From the NCBI RefSeq assembly GCF_033473495.1, contig NC_088939.1:1178001-1242000 (forward strand): a DNA stretch of 64,000 nt, written 5' to 3'. This document shows, piece by piece, positions 20,693 through 29,906 of the stretch. A program made the translations under genes and the position numbers. The stretch is from Cercospora beticola. Its lineage: Eukaryota > Ascomycota > Dothideomycetes > Mycosphaerellales > Mycosphaerellaceae. The notes under the pieces are model-generated. The model was given only the letters and a program-made list of their open reading frames with translations, ran no database searches and was not told the DNA's origin. Position 1 is the stretch's first letter. Each line of letters opens with the position of its first letter.

Positions 20693-21964
20693 ATGTCTCA
20701 CTTCGTTCCACAGTCTGTCAAGCTCGGGCTCCCACCCTCGTTAAGAACTCGGAGTCGTATCTCATTGCCACGCACGAACAGAGCAAGTCAACGGAACGGC
20801 ATCACTGCTTCAAGGCTACACAGCACTCTACCGCTATCAGGGACTTTAGTTGTTTCGCTTGAACAAGCAATTGCAGGTCCATTCTGTACCAGGCAACTAG
20901 CAGATCTAGGAGCACGAGTAATCAAAATCGAACGTCCGGGTGCAGGAGACTTCAACCGTTACCATGATACCAGAGTCAAAGGCTTATGCAGTCACTTTGT
21001 CTGGACAAATCGCAGCAAAGAAAGCTTAGCCCTGGATCTCAAGGAGTCCGACGACCTGTCCGCCCTAAAGAAAATCCTATCGAAAGCCGATGTCCTCGTG
21101 CAAAATCTCGCTCCAGGAGCTACCGATCGAATGGGTCTCAGCTATCAAGCACTCAAGGAAAAACATCCAGGACTGATAGTCTGCGATATCAGTGGCTATG
21201 GCAGTACAGGTCCATACAAGAACAAGAAAGCGTACGATCTTCTGATTCAAGCTGAGTCAGGCTTTCTCTCTGTGACGGGTAGCCCTGGCCGGCCAGCGAA
21301 ATCTGGTATCAGCATTGCGGATATTGCAGCAGGAACGACAGCTTACAACAATATCCTCGCGGCCATTATACAACGCGGTAAGACAGGTAAGGGATGCAGG
21401 TTGGATGTGAGCATGCTGGAGAGTATGGCTGAGTGGATGAGCTTTCCAATGTATTATGCCTATGATGGGGCTCCCGCTCCTGCACTAGCTGGAGCTGAGC
21501 ACGCGAGTATCTACCCATATGGTCCTTTTCAGGCCAGCGACGGGATTGTTATGCTCGGGATGCAGAATGAAAGAGAATGGGGCATTTTTTGCATGCAAGT
21601 GCTTGAGAAGGCCGAGCTCTTTGAGGATGAGCGATTTGTGAGCACGAGTAAAAGGTCTGAGAACAGGAAGGAATTAAAAATGATCATCGAAGAGGTGTTC
21701 AGTAGCTTCTCAGCTGATGAAGTACTGGCAAGGCTGCAGACTGCTGGCATTGCCAATGCACGAGTCAGCAATATGCCTGGCTTGTGGAACCATGAGCAAC
21801 TTAAGGCTCGCGATCGTTGGGCTGAGGTCAATACACCGAATGGCAAGATACCAGCATTGAAACCTGCAGGTGCGGCAGAAGGTATGGAGATTCGCATGGA
21901 CCCGATACCAAGCGTAGGCGAGCATAGCGAAGCGATTTTCAAAGAATTCGGCATTGATCGGTGA
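20693..21964 (+). CDS. Family III CoA-transferase (CaiB/BaiF type), probably mitochondrial
   Basis: Class III CoA-transferase, moving CoA between carboxylic acids; the substrates are unknown. The closest recalled group is the mitochondrial succinate-hydroxymethylglutarate (SUGCT) type. The single-exon gene encodes 423 residues. The first about 45 residues are Arg/Ser-rich without acidic residues, as in a mitochondrial presequence. The enzyme then starts with LSGTLVVSLEQAIAGPFCTRQLADLGARVIKIE. The catalytic aspartate is seen in AYDLLIQAESGFLSVTG. DVSMLESMAEWM and YPYGPFQASDGIVMLGMQNEREW follow, and a C-terminal IPSVGEHSEAIFKEFG is typical. It is convergent with the kinase gene, with 153 bp between them. 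Confidence 0.9.
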   Translation: MSHFVPQSVKLGLPPSLRTRSRISLPRTNRASQRNGITASRLHSTLPLSGTLVVSLEQAIAGPFCTRQLADLGARVIKIERPGAGDFNRYHDTRVKGLCSHFVWTNRSKESLALDLKESDDLSALKKILSKADVLVQNLAPGATDRMGLSYQALKEKHPGLIVCDISGYGSTGPYKNKKAYDLLIQAESGFLSVTGSPGRPAKSGISIADIAAGTTAYNNILAAIIQRGKTGKGCRLDVSMLESMAEWMSFPMYYAYDGAPAPALAGAEHASIYPYGPFQASDGIVMLGMQNEREWGIFCMQVLEKAELFEDERFVSTSKRSENRKELKMIIEEVFSSFSADEVLARLQTAGIANARVSNMPGLWNHEQLKARDRWAEVNTPNGKIPALKPAGAAEGMEIRMDPIPSVGEHSEAIFKEFGIDR

Positions 21965-22117
21965 TCTGCACTGCTGTTCTACAATATATCGGGACTACCT
22001 CGCCTCTAGACAGGTCATACTGTGTTTTCCGACTCTGCTTGTGGCGGTTCCGTCCTGGTCCAAAAGATTTTTGCGCTTCACCACGCATGACCATCTTCCA
22101 AGCCCTCGGCCACATTA

Positions 22118-23128
22118 CTACTCTTCGAAACGCGCGATAAGTACATCCATCTGGTCCTCGACGTTCTTCAGGCCCTTGATGACATTCGTGTCTGGTCCTT
22201 TGCCCGGTGTCCAGGCAGCATGAGCGAAATCAATCATCTTCACGCGATGTGTGGTTGGTCGTTCCTCTTCCTCCTCGTCCTCATCTTCGACGCTCTTCTT
22301 CAGCTCAAATGAGGTAGGAGCTCTCTCATCAACGCGCGGAGTCTTTGGAGGATTGCCCATGAGTGTGTCGAGAGCATCAGAATCGCCTTCGTAGACAATC
22401 AAGATGCTGGCGCTGTACATCCGTGATTCTGACCGCTCCAGACTGTGTCGCGCTTTCGTGATCTCGGCCAGAATCGTCTCGAGTAGTTGACGGGCATCAT
22501 CTTTGCTGACACCGGCTGAGAGACCGCTGAAAAACGTCGCAAAGCCATCTTTCACGTTGTCCTTGTTGAACTGTCGTCCGTAGAACTTGTCGTAAATGTC
22601 AAAGTCCTTGCCATTCCACACTTTCATGCCAGCAATGCGGAAATTTAGCGAACCGCTTGTCGTCTCACTGGCGACTTTGTCGAGACGTTCCCCCTTCTCC
22701 GGCTTCGTCTTCTCCGGATCGTACAACAGAGCGCCAAGCTTCAAATCCAGCACATTCGGCTTCTTGAATCCCGCTTCGAGGTTCTCGAGTACAATCGCAG
22801 TTTGCGTATCCAGCGCTTTACCATGCAAGAGACCTTTGTCCTTTTCTTCCTGAGTGAGCTCCGGCTCATGCGGAGCTGTGACATCCGGAACAGCTGCCGG
22901 CGCCCCAAGCGTCAAAGTGCCCATGAAAGTCGGCATCAGCTCATAGAACTTCGGGTGCTGGTTCAGCGACTCTTGGTAGAATGCAACTTCGGCATCTGTG
23001 CAAGGCTTGATGATGAGCTCTCCGGACTCGTCTGAAAGCACTCCATCGTGGCCAGCAGCCGCATTCTCGAAAGCTTTCAGCTTCGCCTGATCCAGCGGCT
23101 TCTGTCGCGATTGCGCCGGTGAGGCCAT
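22118..23128 (-). CDS. ARG82: Inositol polyphosphate (multi)kinase, Ipk2/Arg82 family
   Basis: IPK-superfamily kinase expected to phosphorylate IP3 to IP4/IP5 in the nucleus or cytosol. From the ATG at 23128 it has 336 residues: GHDGVLSDESGELIIKPC near the start, the catalytic PxxxDxKLG motif as PNVLDLKLG, and TSGSLNFRIAGMKVW. DKFYGRQF follows, then a substrate/ATP region ending in MIDFAHAAW, where IDFAH is the family motif. An acidic loop (DEDEEEEE) precedes it. The frame stays open to an ATG at 23362, but that 78-residue extension looks like leader sequence, so I chose 23128. The IP3 6-kinase-like length and absence of a PPIP5K or long N-terminal domain favour Ipk2 over Kcs1. Confidence 0.85.
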   Translation of the reverse strand: MASPAQSRQKPLDQAKLKAFENAAAGHDGVLSDESGELIIKPCTDAEVAFYQESLNQHPKFYELMPTFMGTLTLGAPAAVPDVTAPHEPELTQEEKDKGLLHGKALDTQTAIVLENLEAGFKKPNVLDLKLGALLYDPEKTKPEKGERLDKVASETTSGSLNFRIAGMKVWNGKDFDIYDKFYGRQFNKDNVKDGFATFFSGLSAGVSKDDARQLLETILAEITKARHSLERSESRMYSASILIVYEGDSDALDTLMGNPPKTPRVDERAPTSFELKKSVEDEDEEEEERPTTHRVKMIDFAHAAWTPGKGPDTNVIKGLKNVEDQMDVLIARFEE

Positions 23129-23707
23129 TGCGAATGTGTTGTGACCGTACAGTGGTTTGCTCTTTTCTTTCCTAGGCGTTGCGAGTGGATTTGAGGGCAG
23201 TGAAACAAGATGAAAGCGAGGTTGTGATATCAGTTTGGGCCTCTCGGCTGGGACATACCGAACCCGATGCGGGTTAGCGGCTACGCTTTTGTTCTTAGCG
23301 CCAAGGTAGACCGGTAGATGGCACGCAGGTGAACTCTCTTGAATCATCTTGTCAAAGTGCATTCATTGTCTGCGAACATGTTTGGGATTGATTCTAATGT
23401 GTTCTATATGTACGTGGCGAGTCCGACTGCTCATACACCGCCGCCTGCTGGTCCTGTGGTCCGTTGTGGGATTTTGGCCTGACTGACATCATCGTGATCG
23501 ATACTTCACACGTGGCTGAGCGACTATCGCGGCTGTCTCTGACTTCACCGCTATGCTGGAGCTTGCTGCACTGCACTCCACGCAGCCCTGCGAATGGTGC
23601 TTGCTCAGGGATAGCCTTGATAGCAGACCCTCATAGTGGGATGGAAGCAGACCTCGGCGATCTGGCTGTGCCGTTGATATGCATCTTTAAGCACAATGTG
23701 ACCAGGC
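23129..23707. other. Intergenic region upstream of inositol kinase gene
   Basis: Promoter/leader of the kinase gene and the 3' flank of the next minus-strand gene. An upstream in-frame ATG for the kinase lies at 23362. No separate gene is seen. Confidence 0.5.
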
Positions 23708-25316
23708 CTACCTGTAGGGTCGATCGTACCCATCTGCTTCCATTAGTGTAGCTTTCGGGCTGTCTAGTCCGAAGTATTCTCCTGCCGCGATCACTGCAGC
23801 CAGGAACCCCAAGGCGGTGATGACCCAACTTGCAATCGAAAAGCCAGTCGAGAAGTCATTGTCCATCGCAAAGCCGTATCCCAGTGCTGCTCCAAGGCTG
23901 ATTATGATCGCAAGCATCAGTCCCATGTAGATCTTAGCGCTGTCGAATGTCTCTTTCACATCAATGTCGATGACGGCACCTGGGAAGAGCGGCAGGTAGT
24001 CAGCAAGTCTCTGGTTAGATCGAGTGACTGGGTGGCAATGAGGACAGTACTGCCTATGCACAGGGGTTCCTACCTGCTTCAATCAGTCCATCGAGGCGAG
24101 ATACCCAGCGGATTGGAGGCCGCTCATCATGCTCACTCGGCGTTCCGGTAAGTGTGTTGTATAGGATTGAGTTCTTTCTACACATTCGCCGCAATTGGTT
24201 CATGAATGAATTGCGGGTCATCGCATTATCGCGAAATGTAATTGGTTGTCTGGCGGTCCGTAGCCATGCTCCTGTCTTGGGGTAGCGAATGTCTGGAAAC
24301 GCGTGGAATTGCACAAAATAGACGAATGAGATCTTCTTATAAGCGGTCAGCTTCTGGACGATTCCGACTTTGGCGGTCTTCAAATTGCGGTATTGTTGGT
24401 TAAGTTTGCGCGCAAAGACGATGTCGGTCCATGTGCCGGAACGATAGGGAAAATTTTCACCTGAGTAGCGTTCGCCGTGTCGAGTGAGTACGAGTTTGAG
24501 CAAAATGTCATATTTCTCCACTTTAGAATTCCATACCGCTGCACGATCCCAGATTGCTGTTCGGTGAGGCGCACGGACTAGAAAATCACGTCTTCTTCCA
24601 TGTCGTCCGGGTACTTGGTGGGTGTACGGTGGTCGATTGAAAGGGTTTTCGGGGGGTATATCATTTGGGAACATTGAACCCTGTGGCGGTCTGGGCGGTG
24701 GAGGTGGAGGAGGCTCAAAACTGACCGGCTCGTAGTCTGATCCGTATTGGAGGTTCAGACCAACTGAGGTTGTATGAGGAAGCAGAGTGTCGTCAAACCC
24801 ATCGTAATAGTCATCGAGCATCTCATCAGAGCTTTGGTCGGGCTTACGTCGCCCATGCAGATCCTGGGAGGGTGACTCAGGGTACTGTCGGTTTGTGCGG
24901 CGTCTGAGCGGTTGTACGAAAGAAATGTGAGGATCTCGTGTCTTCGGTGCCGCTTTAGGTCCATGATCAGGATCAGGCTTGCGAGCAGCAGTCCCTTTCT
25001 CTTCGATTATGAGCTTTGGAGCACCCTTTTTGCCGGTATGCTCAGACGGCTTTCTATGTGGCTTAGCAGTCGACTGTTCCTCGATGATTTCGTGGTGCAC
25101 GCTGTAGTACTCTTCAATACGCTCAACTGGGTCAACGGGTTGAGTGTCCCTTCGCGATGGCCTATCACGGACAGATCTCGGAACAGGTCGATGCGTTTCC
25201 AGTTGGCGGCGAGGAGTTGGTTGGCCGGAAGGCACTGCCACTCTTATGGAGATGGCGGGATCTTGAGGTGCGTGCTCCCGTGGCTCTTCATCTGTGCCCG
25301 TGCCATCCGCGGCCAT
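23708..25316 (-). CDS. Unrecognised fungal protein with C-terminal membrane helices
   Basis: I do not recognise this family. From the ATG at 25316 exon 1 encodes a basic, Pro/Arg-rich, low-complexity N-terminal half with a PPPPPPPRPP run. A more globular segment follows (about residues 265-414: KYDILLKLVLTRHGERY, FPYRSGTWTDIVFARKL, RWVSRLDGLIEA). Exon 2 encodes KETFDSAKIYMGL and two hydrophobic helices, AIIISLGAALGYGFAM and FSIASWVITALGFLAAVIAAG, before the stop. The GTAGGA donor is at 24073. Two acceptors keep the frame: one at 23980 (94-nt intron with a GCTGAC branch site, 504 residues, preferred) and one at 24028 (46-nt intron, 520 residues). The layout suggests a tail-anchored or hairpin membrane protein with a cytosolic domain. 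Confidence 0.65.
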
Positions 25317-25343
25317 GATGCTTGTGATGCTTGTGATGCTTGT
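25317..25343. repeat. Tandem 9-bp repeat, three copies
   Basis: GATGCTTGT occurs three times in tandem, directly upstream of the start codon of the minus-strand membrane-protein gene. It therefore probably lies in that gene's 5' leader. Confidence 0.85.
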
Positions 25344-25946
25344 ATGCTCCCAGCACCAACACCAAGAGTCCACAATTCAACCCGAAAGTCTATATGAGTA
25401 TATTGCACACCTTCGCATCTCAGCCTCGGCACCTCATCTGTCATCAGTGAGCATTAGTGTGCGGCTGAGGGAGATCACCTCGAAGCGACCGCTCGCTTCA
25501 GCGAAAAGACGCGTGGTAAAAGCCATGATGCCTTTGGGCACGATAGTCATCTTCCTTCGCCCGACAGTAGGGAACATGTCCAAGTCCTCTGAGCCGCGCC
25601 GGAGGCCGACGAAGGTTCACATGTTAAGCTGCTGTGAACATTGTGGAAGAGTAGTCTGGCGAAGCATGAGAAATTCTAGACTGTCGTCCCAGAAGTTTCG
25701 GCAGCCAGGCGCGGCCCGTTTGTTTGGCATTGCGCTCACTCGCGTCCTTCCACGCCTCCATCATCAGTTGTCCTCTGACAGCAGCTTCACATGCATCAGC
25801 GCGAACGGTGCACCTTCGCGCACCTTCGCGACTTCGCAATATTGATCTAGCAAACAGTCGTGTTTGCTATCTTCCTCGGCCGCATTTGAGGCGGCGCTGA
25901 CACACAGAACATTAACCTCCCAGCAGACACAGTCAAACCACGCATC
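25317..25946. other. Divergent intergenic region, membrane-protein gene / La-Arb1 gene
   Basis: Promoters of two divergent genes, with a 9-bp tandem repeat at its left end and a short GCACCTTCGC repeat near 25809-25830. No gene is supported. Confidence 0.5.
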
Positions 25947-27971
25947 ATGGCCTCACCACTGAAGGACGTGACCAACATGATGAAAGGTGCCGTGCAGTCC
26001 TCGGTCGATCAAGCTAGATCCTTCATTCAAGGCGCGACAACCGGCGAAGACAACCATGCCCTTCATACCAAAGAGCATTCCGAACCGGAATCGAGGACCG
26101 CTAACGTCGATGGGGAGCACGCTCCATCGCCACGTTTGTCAACGAGCGACCCAAATTCCAGAGACGTCGAATACACCGAAGATATGGCGTGTCCGAAAGT
26201 CTTCACCGTTCTGGACGATGGTGACGGCAAGAAGATCGAAAAGGCATCTGTTTCCGGGCAAACTGTTGAGACCGCCGCCGCAAGTGCTTCTCGCACTGCG
26301 CAGACTCCCGATGTTCACTCGTCACAAGTCATGGGTACGGAGGGTCTCCACCCAGAGACTGCTGCTATCGTGCGACAGGTCGAGTTCTACTTCAGTGATG
26401 AAAATCTCGTTACCGATCAGCACCTTCTGTCGCGAACTGGACCGACCGGCACTGGCTGGGTGAGTATCAACGAGATTCTGGGGTTCAAAAAGATGAGACA
26501 GTTCAAGCCTCGTAGCAAGGTCAAGGCATCTTTGGCAACCAGCAGTATGCTTGAGTTGCGGCAGAACAAGGTCATTCGGCGCAAGACGCCACTCAAAGTC
26601 GCGCCACAGGTTGAGCCACGAATGAATCCGAAGAGACAGCGTGATCAGGCCCTTGTGGAGAAGTCGTGGCTGACCAAGGGCATTCTGGCACCCACAGGCT
26701 TCGAAGAATATGCTACTGACGGACCTATCACCCCACAACAATACGAGGAAGAACGCGTACTCTTTGACGTGGAGGATGCTATCACGACCCGCATTGAATA
26801 TGCAGTCACACGTTTCTCCAGCAGAAAGAAGATGCATCAAGCAAGTCTTGCTGTCTTCAGTAAGTTCTTGCTCTTGGGTGGATTTGAGTCACTCACACAC
26901 ATGTTTGCTGGTGGCTTGGACAAGAAGGAACTGGAAGAATACGACAAAGAGGAAATCCTGCAAATGAAGGCAAAGTTCGGTGTCTCCGATGTCGTCGTCG
27001 ACGGACTCAACGAGCACTCTTTAGATGCAGATTCTTGGCTCGTGGACTTTGCGGGCATGGCCAAGGCATTCCTGTCTTCGGAGTTCTTCCAACATTTCGA
27101 TTGGTACGACGAGAAAGTTCTGTTTGAGGCCACGAATGTTCTTCGCAAGTTCTACGAATATCTGCTCCATCACGACGTTTGCCCCGAGTATGAAGAGGAC
27201 ATCTACAGAGCCATTGACGTTTGTCTCCTTGCAAACGAGGAGGTACCTGAACTTGCGCGCCTGGACTCAGGCTTTCCGGGTCAATTCAACATGGCTGCGT
27301 CTACACTACACTCCGGCTTCTATGCCCAGGTTCGCCCTTCAGATGGGGCAGCCGATTGGGTGCTGGCTGGTGATCAGATCGGTCTCTCCGATAAGGATGC
27401 CTGGCTCGCTTTCAGTGCCGGCATCATGGCTCACGCCACGAACGAACAGATGAACGAGATCTTCAGAGCCCGCAAGAACGGCGAAAAGCTCACTGTGGTC
27501 ACTGAAGAGGATATTGGCCTCGAAATCGTGCGAGTCGAGCAGCGCAGCGAGCAAGCCGCTCAAATTTACGAAGACGATCGTATCAAGGGCACTTTCATCA
27601 AGCGAACAGGCAAGTTGCATTGCAAGTCTTGGGTCCATCCTGGATCTGCTCCACGAGATCTGCCTGCTACTGTTACCGACAAGAAGACCAAGACGTACGA
27701 ATTCTGGGTCGAAGAAGACATCTTGCAACACTGCAAGAAGGGTATGAAGCTGGAGGCCAACGTTGGTAGGTTGGAGAATGGTATCATGTGGCTTGATCTG
27801 GTCGAGAACGTCTATCCGAGCTTTTTCAAGTGGACTCTGAACGAGCGAATGCGAGAGTGGAAGGAGCCAGGCCCACCAAAAGCGTGGATGAAGCGTGCCA
27901 GTGGTAAGCAGCAAGTCGAGGAGAGTCAGGATGTGGCCAAGCACGAGATACAGGACGAGACGCCCGACTAG
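25947..27971 (+). CDS. La-motif protein with Arb1 (Argonaute siRNA chaperone) domain
   Basis: Single-exon gene of 674 residues joining two RNA-related modules. Residues about 133-215 form a La-type winged-helix motif: AAIVRQVEFYFSDENLVTDQHLL, GWVSINEILGFKKMRQF, and SSMLELRQNKVIRRK. From about 245 to 650 the protein resembles Arb1, a subunit of the S. pombe ARC complex that holds Argonaute with duplex siRNA. Landmarks are APTGFEEYATDGPITPQQYEEE, FSSRKKMHQASLAVFSKFLLLGGFESLTHMFAGG-type segments, LYDE-like YDEKVLFEATNVL, and a C-terminal FWVEEDILQHCKKGMKLEANVG. The N-terminal about 130 residues are polar and probably disordered. Functions in small-RNA loading and RNA 3'-end binding are inferences from the domains. 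Confidence 0.8.
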   Translation: MASPLKDVTNMMKGAVQSSVDQARSFIQGATTGEDNHALHTKEHSEPESRTANVDGEHAPSPRLSTSDPNSRDVEYTEDMACPKVFTVLDDGDGKKIEKASVSGQTVETAAASASRTAQTPDVHSSQVMGTEGLHPETAAIVRQVEFYFSDENLVTDQHLLSRTGPTGTGWVSINEILGFKKMRQFKPRSKVKASLATSSMLELRQNKVIRRKTPLKVAPQVEPRMNPKRQRDQALVEKSWLTKGILAPTGFEEYATDGPITPQQYEEERVLFDVEDAITTRIEYAVTRFSSRKKMHQASLAVFSKFLLLGGFESLTHMFAGGLDKKELEEYDKEEILQMKAKFGVSDVVVDGLNEHSLDADSWLVDFAGMAKAFLSSEFFQHFDWYDEKVLFEATNVLRKFYEYLLHHDVCPEYEEDIYRAIDVCLLANEEVPELARLDSGFPGQFNMAASTLHSGFYAQVRPSDGAADWVLAGDQIGLSDKDAWLAFSAGIMAHATNEQMNEIFRARKNGEKLTVVTEEDIGLEIVRVEQRSEQAAQIYEDDRIKGTFIKRTGKLHCKSWVHPGSAPRDLPATVTDKKTKTYEFWVEEDILQHCKKGMKLEANVGRLENGIMWLDLVENVYPSFFKWTLNERMREWKEPGPPKAWMKRASGKQQVEESQDVAKHEIQDETPD

Positions 27972-28353
27972 GCCACTGGATCAACGCAGGCATGGTGAGT
28001 GATCTCAGCTTGACTGACCCGACATGCTGCGGTGCAGTATGTTGTTGGTGCCTGGTTGAACTTGGGTGAACGTGCATCTTCTAATCGAGCGCTCATCATG
28101 CGAAAGTGACCATTGGAGTCGCAGTGTGGTACGGAGGTATTGATCGGAGTGAGTGACAGGGTGCAATAGCCGAGCCGGCCAGACCACCCGATCTTCGGCC
28201 ACTCCCCGCGCTTGCGTCACGGTCAGAGCTCCATTGGAGAAAGCACGTTATACAGCTGACAAAACAAATAGCTGCGAAGACTCATTGAGCTTCTAATGGC
28301 TGTGTAAATTCCGTCTGCTCACTCTCATCATTCTCAAACAATTGAAATAGTTC
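27972..28353. other. Intergenic region La-Arb1 to quinone oxidoreductase
   Basis: 3' flank and promoter DNA between two co-directional genes. Nothing distinct is seen. Confidence 0.6.
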
Positions 28354-29502
28354 ATGTCCTTTCGAAACGTTTCCAGACGAATCCTGGCTTCCAATCCGAC
28401 GCAGCGAGTAGCAGCACTTTCTTTCCAGTTACAAAAGCCGTTCACGCGCACCATGGCTTCCGTACCGAGCACGATGAAGGGCGTGATCATCAACAAGACT
28501 GGTGGGCCCGAAGTGCTCGAATACAAGACAGATCTGCCCGTTCCACAGCCCAAGGACGGCCAGATCTTGATCAAGAACGATTACATTGGAATCAACTTCA
28601 TTGATACGTGGGTGTTGTGCTGAGCCGAACTTTTGATCATCTGCTGATTATTTTCCAGCTACTTCCGATCGGGCCTCTACCCAGCTCCCAGCTTCCCTTA
28701 CACCCTCGGTCGCGAAGCAGAAGGCACAGTCGTGTCCACCGGGACGGGGGAACTCCATGGCTTTCAAGAGGGAGACAAAGTGGTATGGATGGATGTAGGA
28801 GCATACGCCGAATACAGTGTCATCCCCGCCGGCAAGGCTGTCAAGGTTCCAAGTGACATGGAGCCCAAGATCGGGGCTGCTGCTCTCCTACAAGGTCTTA
28901 CAGCTTTGACACTCATAAGAGAAGCACATCCAGTGAAGAAGGGAGACTGGGTTCTGGTACATGCAGCTGCAGGAGGTACCGGACTGTGGTTGACGCAACT
29001 ACTGAAGAGTGTTGGAGCAAACATCATTGGAACGGCAAGTACGCCAGAAAAGGTCGAGCTGGCTAAGAAGGCGGGAGCTACGCATATGATCAACTACAGC
29101 CACGAAGATGTGAAGAGCAAGGTTAATGAGTTGACAAACGGTCAAGGAGTTATTGCTGTCTTCGATGGCGTTGGCAAGGATACTTTCGACCTCTCGCTCG
29201 ACATTCTGGCGAGAAAAGGCTCATTGATGTCCTTTGGCAATGCTTCTGGCGCTGTTCCGCCTGTAACGATCGCAAGACTCTCGGCCAAGAACTTGAAGTT
29301 GTTGAGACCCGCGCTCTTCGGATATTTGGTTACGAGGGAGGAATTCGAACATTACACGAAAGAGCTTTTCAACTTCGTGTTGAAGGACAAGTTGGACGTC
29401 AGAATCCACGAAGTGTACCCGCTCAGTCAGGTGGCGAAGGCACATGAGGATCTGCAGGGGAGGAAAACAACTGGCAAGCTGCTACTGGATCCTAGCAAGT
29501 AG
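28354..29502 (+). CDS. ZTA1: NADPH:quinone oxidoreductase (zeta-crystallin type, MDR family)
   Basis: Zinc-independent medium-chain reductase using NADPH to reduce quinones. Exons 28354-28607 and 28659-29502 (51-nt intron, GTGGGT donor, TTTTCCAG acceptor) give 365 residues. The splice restores IGINFIDT-YFRSGLY, a conserved QOR block. Other family segments are FPYTLGREAEGTVVSTG, WVLVHAAAGGTGLWLTQLLK (NADPH-binding loop AAAGGTG), VIAVFDGVGKDTF, GSLMSFGNASG and a final AHEDLQGRKTTGKLLL. The first about 30 residues are Arg/Ser-rich with no acids, and a second ATG (28453) sits at the start of the conserved part. Dual cytosolic/mitochondrial forms are therefore possible. The yeast-type symbol is by similarity only. 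Confidence 0.9.
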
Positions 29503-29906
29503 AATATACAGAGACAACAAGCAACAAAAGTTCGCAAAAGCCAGCTCTTGCGGCAACTGAAGTGAGACCTCGGCCAGACACTGTGGAAAGATGCGCAAGC
29601 CTCGGCAAGTATTAGAGCTATTGGGCCTGGAGAGCAAGCTCTGTGCTCTACATTTCATTTTCAAAGTCAGTGGAATCGCTCTCAATATATCGACTGCATA
29701 TGCACTGATCACTGTGGCGTTTTTAAGCCAAGTTCCAGGCTCAAGCTCAGCTGCGGCTGAATCCTTCCACGTCGAATCGGAATACTCACTCACAATAGCG
29801 TCGGCGCTTGTGGCACTTGCAGTATGGCCAGCAACCTCATATATGTATGCGTGGCTGGTAACCACTTGTTTCTTCTTACTGGCAAAAGCGACGATCGCAT
29901 GTCAAG
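29503..29906. other. Intergenic region upstream of HET-domain gene
   Basis: Contains an ATG-initiated frame (29591-29983, 130 codons) with two hydrophobic stretches, overlapping the HET start in another frame. I cannot show that it is a gene. Confidence 0.45.

Noticed and set aside
23129..23362. 78-residue N-terminal extension of the inositol kinase
   Set aside because: The frame is open but the composition is leader-like, and the conserved kinase begins after the ATG at 23128.
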